NCBI RefSeq assembly: GCF_025061645.1
Contig: NZ_JANYMP010000004.1
Location: forward strand, 59,463 to 123,462
Direction of reading: 5' to 3'
Source: Umezawaea endophytica
Lineage (GTDB): Bacteria > Actinomycetota > Actinomycetes > Mycobacteriales > Pseudonocardiaceae
DNA: 64,000 bases
Below the pieces are notes generated by a model. That model was not told the DNA's origin and searched no databases. It saw nothing but the letters and a program-made list of their open reading frames with translations. Below are positions 1 through 7,868 of this stretch, in pieces. The position numbers and the translations under genes are program-made. Every line of letters starts with the position of its first letter. The stretch's first letter is position 1.

Positions 1-408
1 ACCCGCAGGCCCGCCGAGGCCATCGACCTGCTGGAGCGGGCGCTGCGGCTGTGGCGTGGGCCTGCCCTCTTCGACGTCGGCGACGGGCTGCGCTTCCGCA
101 TCGAGGCCGCGCGGCTCGACGAGCGCAGGCTCAGCGCCCGCGAGGACCTGATCGCGGCCAAGCTCGCCAACGGCGAGGACCGCGGCGTCGTCTCCGAGCT
201 CAAGCAGCTCGCTGCCGAGTACCCCGAGCGTGAGCGCTTCAGCGAGCAGCTCATGGTCGCCCTCTACCGCAACGGTCGGCAGACCGAGGCGCTCGACGTG
301 TTCCACGACACCCGCAAGCGGCTCGCGGCCGAACTCGGCCTCGAACCCGGCCACGCGCTGCGTGAGCTCTACCAGGCGATCCTCGTCCACGACCAGGTCC
401 TGCTGTGA
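1..408 (+). CDS. SARP-family regulator, C-terminal part (truncated by window start)
   Basis: The reading frame is open from the first base and ends in TGA at 406-408, so 135 residues of a longer protein are visible. What is seen is the bacterial transcriptional activation domain (BTAD): an LLERALRLWRG helix, the ELGLEPG segment near the end, and an all-helical TPR-like composition. In SARPs this domain follows an OmpR-like winged helix, which lies outside the window. The stop overlaps the GTG start of the next SARP by four bases, so the two are translationally coupled. It probably activates the adjacent polyketide operon, but this is inferred from position only. Confidence 0.85.
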   Translation, partial: TRRPAEAIDLLERALRLWRGPALFDVGDGLRFRIEAARLDERRLSAREDLIAAKLANGEDRGVVSELKQLAAEYPERERFSEQLMVALYRNGRQTEALDVFHDTRKRLAAELGLEPGHALRELYQAILVHDQVLL

Positions 409-1235
409 CCGCGGACGTTCTTTCGCCGTCGGTGTCCGCTGCGCAGAGGGGTGTGAGTCCGTTGTTGGAGTTCCGGGTACTGGGGCCGGTCGAGGTGCTG
501 AACGACGGGGAGGAGGTGCCACTGGACGGCTCGAAGCCGCGCACGGTGCTCGCCGCGCTGCTGCTAGCCGACAACGGGTCGGTCTCCGACGTCGAGATGA
601 GCGACTTCCTGTGGGGCCACCACCCGCCCGCCACGTTCAACGCGCAGATCTACACGTACGTGTCCAGATTGCGCAAAACACTGCTGCACGAGGTCGGCAT
701 AACCCGGCGTTCACGGGGCTACGACATCCGTCTCGGCAATTGCCGGTTCGACCTGTGGGAATTCGAGGAACAGGCGCGGCTGGGGCAGAGTGCATTGGCC
801 GCCGGACGCTTCGAGGAATCGGCGGGATTGCTGCGGTCGGCGTTGTCGTCGTGGCGCGGACCGGCGTTGTCCGGCGTTTCCGAGCACCTGACCGACGCCG
901 AGGGGCCACGGCTGGAGGAGGCCCGCATCGCGGTGCTGGAGAGCCGCATCGAGGCCGACCTCGCGCTCGGCAGGCACGCCCAGTTGCTGCCCGAGCTGAC
1001 CCGCCTCGTTCGCCTGCACCCGTTGCAGGAGCGCTTCCGTGCCCAGCTCATGACCACTTTCTACCGGTGCAACAGGCAGGCGGACGCCCTCGTGCTGTAC
1101 GAGGAGGGCAGGCGCATGCTCGCCGACGAACTGGGCATCGACCCCGGTTCGCTGCTGCGCCAGGTGCACCTCGCGATCCTCACGGCCGACCCCGTCCTCC
1201 AGGTTCCGCACGCGCTGCGCGTCGGAGTGGGCTGA
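405..1235 (+). CDS. SARP-family transcriptional regulator
   Basis: A 276-residue protein with the full SARP layout. An N-terminal OmpR/PhoB-type winged helix (about residues 20-110, beginning LEFRVLGPVEV and containing YVSRLRKTL) is followed by a BTAD domain (about 115-265, with LALGRH and ELGIDPG). Length matches stand-alone SARPs such as ActII-ORF4. It starts with GTG inside the end of the preceding SARP (GTGA overlap) and ends 76 bases before the ACP gene. SARPs bind direct repeats with 11-bp periodicity close to the -35 of target promoters, and such a repeat lies just after this gene. It is the likely pathway activator of the downstream PKS operon. Confidence 0.9.
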   Translation: MTADVLSPSVSAAQRGVSPLLEFRVLGPVEVLNDGEEVPLDGSKPRTVLAALLLADNGSVSDVEMSDFLWGHHPPATFNAQIYTYVSRLRKTLLHEVGITRRSRGYDIRLGNCRFDLWEFEEQARLGQSALAAGRFEESAGLLRSALSSWRGPALSGVSEHLTDAEGPRLEEARIAVLESRIEADLALGRHAQLLPELTRLVRLHPLQERFRAQLMTTFYRCNRQADALVLYEEGRRMLADELGIDPGSLLRQVHLAILTADPVLQVPHALRVGVG

Positions 1236-1241
1236 CCAGGC

Positions 1242-1258
1242 ATATAGGGTCGATATAG
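1242..1258 (+). promoter_or_regulatory. Possible SARP-binding direct repeat / promoter of the PKS operon
   Basis: The hexamer ATATAG occurs at 1242-1247 and again at 1253-1258, an exact 11-bp period, in an otherwise GC-rich 76-base gap between the SARP stop and the ACP start. Direct repeats one helical turn apart are the known SARP target arrangement. The second copy could also serve as part of a -10 element. Assignment rests on spacing and position alone. Confidence 0.45.
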
Positions 1259-1311
1259 CCCGCGGACGCACTCTTCTCATGGTAGGAAAAGCCGCGTCCG
1301 TGGAGGATGAA

Positions 1312-1584
1312 ATGACTGCTTCCCAGTCCGCCGTGACGATTGACGAAACCCAGAAGTCGCAGATCAAGGAAATCGTCTCCGAAATTCTGGAGATCGACCC
1401 CGCGGAGATGACCGACACGAGTCTCTTCAAGGAGGACCACGACGCCGACAGCCTCGGTGCCATCGAGATCCTCTCGGCGCTGGAGCGCACGTTCAGCGTC
1501 GAGATCGACCAGGCCGAGCTGACCCGCATGGTGAACCTCGAGGGCGTCATCGCCGTCGTGGCCGAAGCCGCAGCCGCCAAGTAG
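1312..1584 (+). CDS. Acyl carrier protein
   Basis: A 90-residue acidic four-helix ACP. The phosphopantetheine attachment serine is S47 in the motif DADSLGAIEIL. I chose ATG 1312 because GGAGG at 1302-1306 sits five bases upstream; an in-frame ATG at 1279 would add eleven residues without a good ribosome site. It is the first gene of the polyketide operon and directly precedes the ketosynthase. ACPs of this kind carry the growing chain for discrete type II PKS enzymes. Confidence 0.93.
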   Translation: MTASQSAVTIDETQKSQIKEIVSEILEIDPAEMTDTSLFKEDHDADSLGAIEILSALERTFSVEIDQAELTRMVNLEGVIAVVAEAAAAK

Positions 1585-1609
1585 CCCTTCGGCCCGGAGG
1601 AGCAAGACG

Positions 1610-2842
1610 ATGCACGAGGAGCGCCAGTCACCCCGCCGAGTGGTGATCACCGGTCTGGGTGTGGTCACGAGCATCGGCATCGGCGTCACCGAGTTCCTGG
1701 CGGGCCTGCGGGCCGGTCGCAGCGGCGTGAAGCCGATCACGTCGTTCGACACCACCGGGTTCGCCCACGCCAACGGTGCCGAGATCGACGAGTTCGACCC
1801 GGCCGACTGGCTGGAGCGGGCGGACGCGGCGGAACTGGGCCGGGCGAGCCAGTTCTCCGCGGCCGCCGCCCGGATGGCCGTCGCCGACGCCGGCCTGTCG
1901 CTGGACGAGGTGCGCGGCCGCCGGGCGCTGGTGTCGGTCGGCACGACCGACGCCGAGTCGCGCGACCTGGACAACCTGATCGGCGTCCAGGTCGAGCACG
2001 GGCCCGAACGGCTGGACCCGGTCATCGCCCGGCGCTCGACGGCGGGCAGGCTCTCGTCCAGCATCGTCCGCGAGCTGGGCCTGACCGACGTCGAGGCCGT
2101 CACGATCCCGACGGCGTGCGCGGCGGGCAACTACGCGATCGGCTACGGCTTCGACGCCATCCGCGACGGCGACGTGGACGTGTCGCTGTGCGGTGGCGCG
2201 GACGCCGTGTGCCGCAAGACGTTCACCGGGTTCTACCGGCTCGGCACCATCGCCCCCGAGGTGTGCCAGCCGTTCGAACGCGACCGCAAGGGCATCCTCA
2301 CCGGCGAGGGCGCGGGCATCCTCGTCATGGAGAGCCTGGACTCCGCGCTCGCGCGCGGCGCCCGGATCTACGCCGAGGTGCTGGGCTACGGCCTCAACTG
2401 CGACGCGAACCACCCGGTCGCGCCGGACCGCGACAGCCTGGCGCGGTGCATCGAACTGGCGCACCGCAACGCGGGTGTGAAGCCGGAGGACATCGACTTC
2501 ATCTCCGCGCACGGCACCGGCACGAAGGCCAACGACGTCACCGAGTCCGGAGCGATCCGGCAGGTGTTCGACGCGCCGCCGCCCACGATCTCGATCAAGG
2601 GCATGCTCGGCCACACCATGGGCGCGGCCAGCGCACTCGCCTCCGCGGCCTGCGCGCTGGCGATCAAGGAGGGGTTCATCCCCCCGACGATCAACCACAC
2701 CGAGACCGACCCCGAGTGCGGCGTCGACTGCGTGCCGAACGTGGCCCGCGAGGCCGACCTCGACGTGGTGCAGAACAACGCGCTCGCGTTCGCGGGCAAC
2801 AACGCGGTGCTGATCCTCGGCCGGTACCGGGACGCGGGCTGA
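1610..2842 (+). CDS. Beta-ketoacyl-ACP synthase (ketosynthase alpha, FabF/KAS II type)
   Basis: This 410-residue condensing enzyme has all catalytic residues. Nucleophile C170 lies in PTACAAG, the first histidine in HGTGTKANDVTE and the second in GHTMGAASA. It would extend an ACP-bound chain by decarboxylative Claisen condensation of malonyl-ACP. Length and motifs fit FabF-like KS alpha subunits. A GGAGG ribosome site lies about 10 bases upstream. The stop overlaps the next start (TGATG). It likely forms a heterodimer with the Cys-less homologue encoded at 4512-5603, as in type II PKS KS-CLF pairs. Confidence 0.93.
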   Translation: MHEERQSPRRVVITGLGVVTSIGIGVTEFLAGLRAGRSGVKPITSFDTTGFAHANGAEIDEFDPADWLERADAAELGRASQFSAAAARMAVADAGLSLDEVRGRRALVSVGTTDAESRDLDNLIGVQVEHGPERLDPVIARRSTAGRLSSSIVRELGLTDVEAVTIPTACAAGNYAIGYGFDAIRDGDVDVSLCGGADAVCRKTFTGFYRLGTIAPEVCQPFERDRKGILTGEGAGILVMESLDSALARGARIYAEVLGYGLNCDANHPVAPDRDSLARCIELAHRNAGVKPEDIDFISAHGTGTKANDVTESGAIRQVFDAPPPTISIKGMLGHTMGAASALASAACALAIKEGFIPPTINHTETDPECGVDCVPNVAREADLDVVQNNALAFAGNNAVLILGRYRDAG

Positions 2843-3546
2843 TGGTCCGGGTCCTGCTGCTGCACGGGCTCGCCGGCAAGCCCGCCGTGTGGGACCCGCT
2901 GATCGAATCGCTCCCCGAGGGCCTGGAGATCACGAACACCGAACAGCCGTGGCACGGGATGTCCGACGGCACGTGGGCCCACCACCCCGATCCGGTGCGG
3001 CTCGTCGTGGACGCGGTCCGCCCGGAGCACGACGTGGTGGTGGCGCACTCGTTCGGCGCCACCCTGCTGGCCGAGGCGTACGCCACCGGCCGGGTGCGGC
3101 CACGGCCGTCGGCGCTGCTCTGCCCGTTCCACCGGTCGTCGGTCGCCGAGTTCGACTGGTCGACGATCACCTACTACCTGAACGACTTCCACCGCACGTT
3201 CGAAGAGGCCATGCGGGTCGGCGAGACCGCCCGCTTCCCGGAGAAGCGCCGCGCCTGGCTCGCCCGCGCGCTGCGCGACCAGGTCGGCCCCTACGGCTGG
3301 ATGCGGTGGTTCGAGACCTACCTGCGGTCGCCGTTCCTCGACTTCGCCGAAGTGGGGGCTCCGCAGCTCGTGCTGTCCGGCGTGCACGACATCGCCGCCC
3401 GCCCCGAGGACGGGCGAGCCCTCGCGAAGTCGTTGCCGCGCGCGCGGTTCGAGCTGCTCGACGACTGCGGCCACTTCCCGATGCTGGAACAGCCCGCCAG
3501 GGTCGCGGCGCTGATCCGCGATCTCCTCGACGACGCCTGGAGTTGA
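2842..3546 (+). CDS. Alpha/beta hydrolase in the PKS operon
   Basis: A 234-residue alpha/beta-hydrolase-fold protein. The probable triad is visible: S70 in the elbow AHSFGA, D183 in GVHDIA and H211 in CGHFPML. The oxyanion region is LLHGLAG near the N-terminus. It begins one base into the KS stop codon. In a polyketide operon it may release the chain from ACP (thioesterase) or edit it; the sequence does not fix the substrate. There is no signal peptide, so it is cytoplasmic. Confidence 0.85.
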   Translation: MVRVLLLHGLAGKPAVWDPLIESLPEGLEITNTEQPWHGMSDGTWAHHPDPVRLVVDAVRPEHDVVVAHSFGATLLAEAYATGRVRPRPSALLCPFHRSSVAEFDWSTITYYLNDFHRTFEEAMRVGETARFPEKRRAWLARALRDQVGPYGWMRWFETYLRSPFLDFAEVGAPQLVLSGVHDIAARPEDGRALAKSLPRARFELLDDCGHFPMLEQPARVAALIRDLLDDAWS

Positions 3547-3547
3547 C

Positions 3548-4507
3548 GTGAGCCCCACCGGTACCGACAAGACCACGACCACGCAGATCAGGCCCCGCTA
3601 CGAGGGCTCGAACATCTGCACCTGGATCGGCTTCAAGCACGTCAACTACATGGTCGAGGAAGCCGTGCTCGACCACCTGCGCCAGCGCGGGTTCCCGGCG
3701 GGCGCGCTGTACGAGCGCTACGGCCTGTGCACCGACATCACCGACCTGGACACCAAGATCCTCACCGCGTTCCACATCGACGACCTGGCCACGGCCACCG
3801 TCAAGGAGGTCGCGCACGACGGCCCCGAACTGCGGCTGGCCGTCGAGTTCACCGTCGACCGCGGCAAGCCCGTGCGCGCGGTGAAGTCGAAGGTGTCCGT
3901 GTCGCTGCGCCTCGACCCGCACGGGTTCGACGCCGAGGACGCGCCCGCCGAGCTGGCGCCCCACGTCGTGGACGCGATCTCTGCGCCCAGCGACAAGGTC
4001 GTCCCGATCACCGTCGGCGACGCCGACCCGCTGGACCTGCTCACCGCGGGCCGCAACGCGTTCGGCTGGGCGTGGCGGATGCCGTACTTCTACTGCCACT
4101 TCACCGAGCGCGTGCAGATGTCCGGCTACCTGCGCCAGATGGAGGAGATCCTCGACCTGTTCGTCGAGGACCGCGGCGTCTCCATCAAGACCCTGCTCGA
4201 CGAGCAGAACTGGATCCCGGTCGTGCCGCACTCGCGGATCACGTTCCTGGCCGAGGCGAACATGGAGGAGACGCTCTACACGGTCTTCACCGTCGAGGAC
4301 ATCTTCAAGCGCTACACCTTCACCGCCCGGATGGACTGCTACGTGCTGCGCGACGGCGTGCTGGTGCCGACCGCGACCGGCAAGATCACCCACGGCTGGG
4401 CCGTGATCGAGAACCGCAAGGACTGGAGCCTGGTCAACTTCGACGACCGGCTCACCGACGCGCTCACCGGCAAGGCGGGCGTCATCTCGGGCCGCGGGAC
4501 GGTCTGA
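3548..4507 (+). CDS. Double hot-dog-fold protein (thioesterase/dehydratase-like)
   Basis: A 319-residue protein starting at GTG 3548, one base after the hydrolase stop. The N-terminal half has a hot-dog signature resembling 4HBT proteins (IGFKHVNYMVEEAV, about residues 28-41). The C-terminal half (about 215-300) has a second strand-rich repeat with ATGKITHGWAVI. The acidic residue usual before the glycine-histidine of 4HBT thioesterases is not evident, so hydrolase activity is uncertain. Co-transcription with KS, CLF, KR and DH genes suggests that it acts on the polyketide acyl thioester. Confidence 0.6.
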   Translation: MSPTGTDKTTTTQIRPRYEGSNICTWIGFKHVNYMVEEAVLDHLRQRGFPAGALYERYGLCTDITDLDTKILTAFHIDDLATATVKEVAHDGPELRLAVEFTVDRGKPVRAVKSKVSVSLRLDPHGFDAEDAPAELAPHVVDAISAPSDKVVPITVGDADPLDLLTAGRNAFGWAWRMPYFYCHFTERVQMSGYLRQMEEILDLFVEDRGVSIKTLLDEQNWIPVVPHSRITFLAEANMEETLYTVFTVEDIFKRYTFTARMDCYVLRDGVLVPTATGKITHGWAVIENRKDWSLVNFDDRLTDALTGKAGVISGRGTV

Positions 4508-4511
4508 CGCC

Positions 4512-5603
4512 ATGACCGCCACGACCCCCGTCGACCGCACCGGTCGACTCGTCTTCTCGGCCTGGTCCGCCGTGTCGCCGTACGGCATCGGCGGCGACGC
4601 CTTCGCCGCGGGCGTCGTGGCGGGCCGGGACGCGACCACCGAACTCGACCAGGAGACCTACCCCGGCCCGTACCCGCGGGCCGGGCTGGTCCCCGAGTTC
4701 ACCGCCGCGGGCGCGCTGGGCCGCAAGGGAACCCGCACGATGGACCGGGTCACGGCCATCGCCGTGTCCGCCGTCGGGCAGGTCATCGAGAGCTGCGGCC
4801 CCGAGCTGCTCGCCGAACCCGACCGGGTGGGCCTGGTGCTGGGCACCGGGTCCGGCAGCGTCCAGTCCATCATGGACTTCACCAAGGACTCGCTGACCGG
4901 CGTCAAGCCCTACCACGTCGACCCGGCGCTGTTCCCGAACACGGTGATGAACCGGGCCGCGGGCCAGAGCGCCATCTGGCACGGCATCAAGGGCCCCAAC
5001 ACGACCATCGCGGGCGGTGCCCTGACCGGCCTGCTCGCCCTGAGCTACGCGACGCGCCTCTACCGCGGCGGGCACTGCGACCGGGCCCTGCTCGGCGCGG
5101 CCGAGGAGTACTCGGTGCAGCGCGCGTGGCTGGAGTGGCACGGCCGCACCGGCGACGGCGCCGCGCCCGCGCTCGGCGAAGGCGGCGCGGTGTTCCTGCT
5201 TGAGCCGTCCGCCGACGCCCGGTCGGCCGGACGCACCCCGCTCGCCACGGTCCTGGCCACCAGGTTCCGCGCGTTCGGCGACCCCGCCGACGCCCGGCAG
5301 GCCGTGGCGGACTGCGTGCGGGCCGCGCTGACCCAGGCCGGGGCCTCCGCCGCCGACGTGCGGCTGGTCGCCCCCGCCGGTGGCGAGTTCGAGGCCGCCG
5401 AGGACGGCGGCGTGACCGACGCGCTCGACGGCGGCACGCCCGAGTTCGTCCGGTGTGGACAGTTGTTCGGCGACACGTCGGCCGCGGGCGCGAGCTTCCA
5501 GCTCGCCGCCGTGCTGGCCAAGGGCGGCGGCGGGATCGCGCTGGTCACGGGAGTGGACCGGGACGGCACGGTCGGGTGCGCGGTGCTGGAGCTCGCCGGA
5601 TGA
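4512..5603 (+). CDS. Ketosynthase-like chain-length factor (catalytically inactive KS partner)
   Basis: A 363-residue thiolase-fold homologue of ketosynthases. The position of the catalytic Cys reads AGGALTG, with G169 in place of Cys, and neither HGTGT nor GH-type catalytic motifs are seen. The N-terminal SAWSAVSPYGIG and the GSGSVQS segment are KS-like. Loss of the nucleophile in a KS encoded beside an active KS is the hallmark of the CLF (KS beta) subunit. Canonical aromatic CLFs have Gln at this place; Gly is unusual but is compatible with reducing type II systems. It overlaps the next gene by ATGA. Confidence 0.82.
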   Translation: MTATTPVDRTGRLVFSAWSAVSPYGIGGDAFAAGVVAGRDATTELDQETYPGPYPRAGLVPEFTAAGALGRKGTRTMDRVTAIAVSAVGQVIESCGPELLAEPDRVGLVLGTGSGSVQSIMDFTKDSLTGVKPYHVDPALFPNTVMNRAAGQSAIWHGIKGPNTTIAGGALTGLLALSYATRLYRGGHCDRALLGAAEEYSVQRAWLEWHGRTGDGAAPALGEGGAVFLLEPSADARSAGRTPLATVLATRFRAFGDPADARQAVADCVRAALTQAGASAADVRLVAPAGGEFEAAEDGGVTDALDGGTPEFVRCGQLFGDTSAAGASFQLAAVLAKGGGGIALVTGVDRDGTVGCAVLELAG

Positions 5604-5914
5604 CCGCCGTGGAGGAGGGGACGCGGATCTTCGTCGACCCCGACGACCCGGTGTTCGCCGGGCACTACCCCGGATTCCCGATCCTGCCGGGCCTGTTCGT
5701 GGTCGAGCACGTGCACGCGGCCGTCCGCGACCGCCTGCCCGGCAAGCGGGTCAGCGCCGTGCAGCGGGCCAAGTTCCTCCGCCCGGTGTTCCCCGGCGAC
5801 ACGCTGACCATCACGACGGAGTTCACCGACGACGGTGACGGCGTCCGGGTGTCGGCCGTGGTGTCGAAGGACGACGGGCCCGTCGCGGAGATCAAGCTGA
5901 GGTACTCGGCATGA
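5600..5914 (+). CDS. Small FabZ-like 3-hydroxyacyl-ACP dehydratase subunit
   Basis: A 104-residue single hot-dog domain. The dehydratase signature GHYPGFPILPG is complete, with H22 and the partner acid E36 (GLFVVEHVHA). The start is ATG 5600 inside the CLF stop (ATGA overlap). It is shorter than FabZ (about 150 residues) because it lacks the N-terminal extension. With the second dehydratase right after it, a heteromeric DH is plausible, removing water to give trans double bonds in the growing polyene. Confidence 0.82.
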   Translation: MTAVEEGTRIFVDPDDPVFAGHYPGFPILPGLFVVEHVHAAVRDRLPGKRVSAVQRAKFLRPVFPGDTLTITTEFTDDGDGVRVSAVVSKDDGPVAEIKLRYSA

Positions 5915-6390
5915 CGGGCGTCGCGGAGATCAAGCGGATCATCCCGCACCGGTTCCCGGTGCTGCTGGTGGACCGGGTGTCCGAGGTGGACCCCGGCCGC
6001 ACGCTGGTCGCGCACAAGGCGGTCAGCGGTCGCGAACCCTGCTACGACGGGCTCGCCGACGACGCCGACCACGCGTACCCGATCGGCCTGCTGCTGGAGT
6101 CGTGGGCGCAGTGCGCGGTCCTGCTCACGCGGTGGGAGAGCCCGAACCCGGACGTGCTGGCCGACAAGGTGGAGCTGATCACCGGGATCCGCGGGGTGTC
6201 GCTGCTGGCCCCCGTGTACCCCGGCGACGTGCTGACCCACCACGTGCGGCTCGTCCGCGAGGTCGACGACGCCGCGATCCTGGCCGGGCACAGCACGGTC
6301 GGCGGTCGCACGGTGCTGGAGATCGGCACGTTCACGATGGCCCGCCGCGGGGTCGAGGTCCTGCGGCCGGAACGGGGAGTGGTGGCATGA
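5911..6390 (+). CDS. FabZ/FabA-like 3-hydroxyacyl-ACP dehydratase
   Basis: A 159-residue hot-dog protein. IPHRFPVLLVDRV at residues 11-23 is the FabZ entry motif. The catalytic pair appears as H54 (DADHAYPIG) and E63 (LLLESWAQ). It overlaps both neighbours by four bases. The usual GHFPxxPVMPG loop is altered, lacking the second glycine-proline run, so it may be a structural partner of the smaller dehydratase at 5600-5914 or an enzyme with altered specificity. Confidence 0.8.
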   Translation: MTGVAEIKRIIPHRFPVLLVDRVSEVDPGRTLVAHKAVSGREPCYDGLADDADHAYPIGLLLESWAQCAVLLTRWESPNPDVLADKVELITGIRGVSLLAPVYPGDVLTHHVRLVREVDDAAILAGHSTVGGRTVLEIGTFTMARRGVEVLRPERGVVA

Positions 6391-7121
6391 GGCGCGTCGC
6401 GCTGGTTTCCGGGGGTTCGCGCGGCATCGGGCGCAGGGTGGTGACCCGGCTCGCCGAGGACGGCTACGACGTGGCGTTCTGCTACCAGTCCAACGCCGAC
6501 GCGGCGGCGGTCGTCGCCAAGGAGGCCGAGGCCGCCGGGGCGACCGTGTTCACCGCTCAGGTGGACGTGTCGCAGCGCCGCGAGGTCGAGGTGTTCGTGA
6601 AGAGCGCCGAGAAGGAACTCGGCGGCCTGCACACCGTCGTGTCGTGCGCTGGCATCGTGCGCGACAACCCGTTGGTGATGCTGAAGGACGACGACTGGCA
6701 GGCGGTGCTGCGGGTCAACCTCGACGGCACGTACTACCTGTGCAAGTCGGCGGTGTTCTCGATGATGAAGCGCCGCGCGGGCAGCGTGATCACCCTGTCG
6801 TCCGTCGCGGGCGTGTACGGCAACGCCGCGCAGACCAACTACGCCGCGTCCAAGGCCGGGATCATCGGGTTCAGCAAGTCGCTGGCCAAGGAGGTCGGCA
6901 AGTACGGCATCCGGGTCAACGCCGTCGCGCCCGGCTTCATCGAGACCGACATGGTCTCCGGGCTGGCCGACGACTTCGTGGCGAAGATGACCGAGAAGAT
7001 CCTGCTCGGCCGGTTCGGCACGGCCGACGAGGTGGCCGACCTGGTGTCGTTCCTGGCCTCGGACAAGGCCTCCTACGTCACGGGCCAGGTGTTCGGCGTG
7101 GACGGGGGGCTGGTGATTTGA
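6387..7121 (+). CDS. 3-oxoacyl-ACP reductase (FabG-like ketoreductase)
   Basis: A 244-residue classical short-chain dehydrogenase. The NADPH loop is GGSRGIG at residues 9-15. The catalytic set is N111, S139, Y152 and K156 (YAASK). The C-terminus GQVFGVDGGLVI is typical of FabG. ATG 6387 overlaps the previous stop (ATGA). It would reduce the 3-keto group made by the KS-CLF pair before dehydration. The presence of KR and DH next to a KS-CLF pair distinguishes this cluster from aromatic type II PKSs. Confidence 0.92.
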   Translation: MRRVALVSGGSRGIGRRVVTRLAEDGYDVAFCYQSNADAAAVVAKEAEAAGATVFTAQVDVSQRREVEVFVKSAEKELGGLHTVVSCAGIVRDNPLVMLKDDDWQAVLRVNLDGTYYLCKSAVFSMMKRRAGSVITLSSVAGVYGNAAQTNYAASKAGIIGFSKSLAKEVGKYGIRVNAVAPGFIETDMVSGLADDFVAKMTEKILLGRFGTADEVADLVSFLASDKASYVTGQVFGVDGGLVI

Positions 7122-7816
7122 GCAAGAACCCGAAGTTCTACTTCTCGTTGCGCAGCCCGTACTCCTGGATGGCGTACCGGGACCTGCTGGAGCGCTACCC
7201 CGACGTGGCCGAGGCCGTGGAGTGGATCCCGTTCTTCGAGCCGGACGCGCTCAGCGAGCGGATGCTGACCGAGCGGGGCGAGGAGTTCCCGTACTCGGCG
7301 ATGTCGCGCGCCAAGCACTTCTACATCCTCCAGGACGTCGGCAGGCTCACGAAGGCGCGCGGGCTGCCGCTGACGTGGCCGGTCGACCGCGAGCCGGTGT
7401 GGGAGGTGCCGCACCTCGGGTACCTCGTGGCCCTGCGCGGCGGCAAAGGACCGGAGTACATCGCCGCCGTGTACCGGGCTCGGTGGGAGCTGGGGCTGAA
7501 CATCTGCGACCCGGCCGTGATCGCCGACGTCGCGACCTCGCTCGGGCTCGACCCGGTCGAGGTGTCCACGGCCTCCGACGACCCGCTGCTGCGGGAAGAA
7601 GGCGTCGAGATCCTGCTCAGGATCTGCAAGGACGGCGTGTTCGGCGTGCCGTTCTTCGTGCACCGGTTCTCCCGGTACTGGGGGATGGACCGGCTGGACG
7701 AGTTTGCCGCGCACCTGCGGTCCAAGCTGGCCCCGGCGGGCGCGCTGCCCGCCACGGCGTCGTCCGTCTCGACAGGACGGTCGTCCGAGGAGAGCCACGC
7801 GGGCGGCTGCGGCTGA
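7118..7816 (+). CDS. DsbA-fold protein, HCCA isomerase / GST-kappa type
   Basis: A 232-residue thioredoxin-like protein beginning at TTG 7118, overlapping the ketoreductase stop (TTGA). The N-terminal FSLRSPYSWMAYR has S13-P-Y-S16 where thiol oxidoreductases have CxxC. This is the pattern of 2-hydroxychromene-2-carboxylate isomerases. The cis-proline loop GVFGVPFF is present near residue 190. The tail ends in a Gly/Cys-rich stretch. As the last gene of a polyene operon it may catalyse thiol-assisted cis-trans isomerisation; that role is inference. Confidence 0.78.
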   Translation: MSKNPKFYFSLRSPYSWMAYRDLLERYPDVAEAVEWIPFFEPDALSERMLTERGEEFPYSAMSRAKHFYILQDVGRLTKARGLPLTWPVDREPVWEVPHLGYLVALRGGKGPEYIAAVYRARWELGLNICDPAVIADVATSLGLDPVEVSTASDDPLLREEGVEILLRICKDGVFGVPFFVHRFSRYWGMDRLDEFAAHLRSKLAPAGALPATASSVSTGRSSEESHAGGCG

Positions 7817-7830
7817 AGCTCTTGAAGGGA

Positions 7831-7865
7831 AACGGCTCCCCCGGATCACGTCCGGGGGAGCCGTT
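7831..7865. terminator. Bidirectional hairpin terminator
   Basis: A perfect 15-bp inverted repeat (arms 7831-7845 and 7851-7865, five-base loop) lies in the gap between the PKS operon and the convergent gene ending at 7869. It can stop transcription from both sides. Confidence 0.85.
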
Positions 7866-7868
7866 CCT

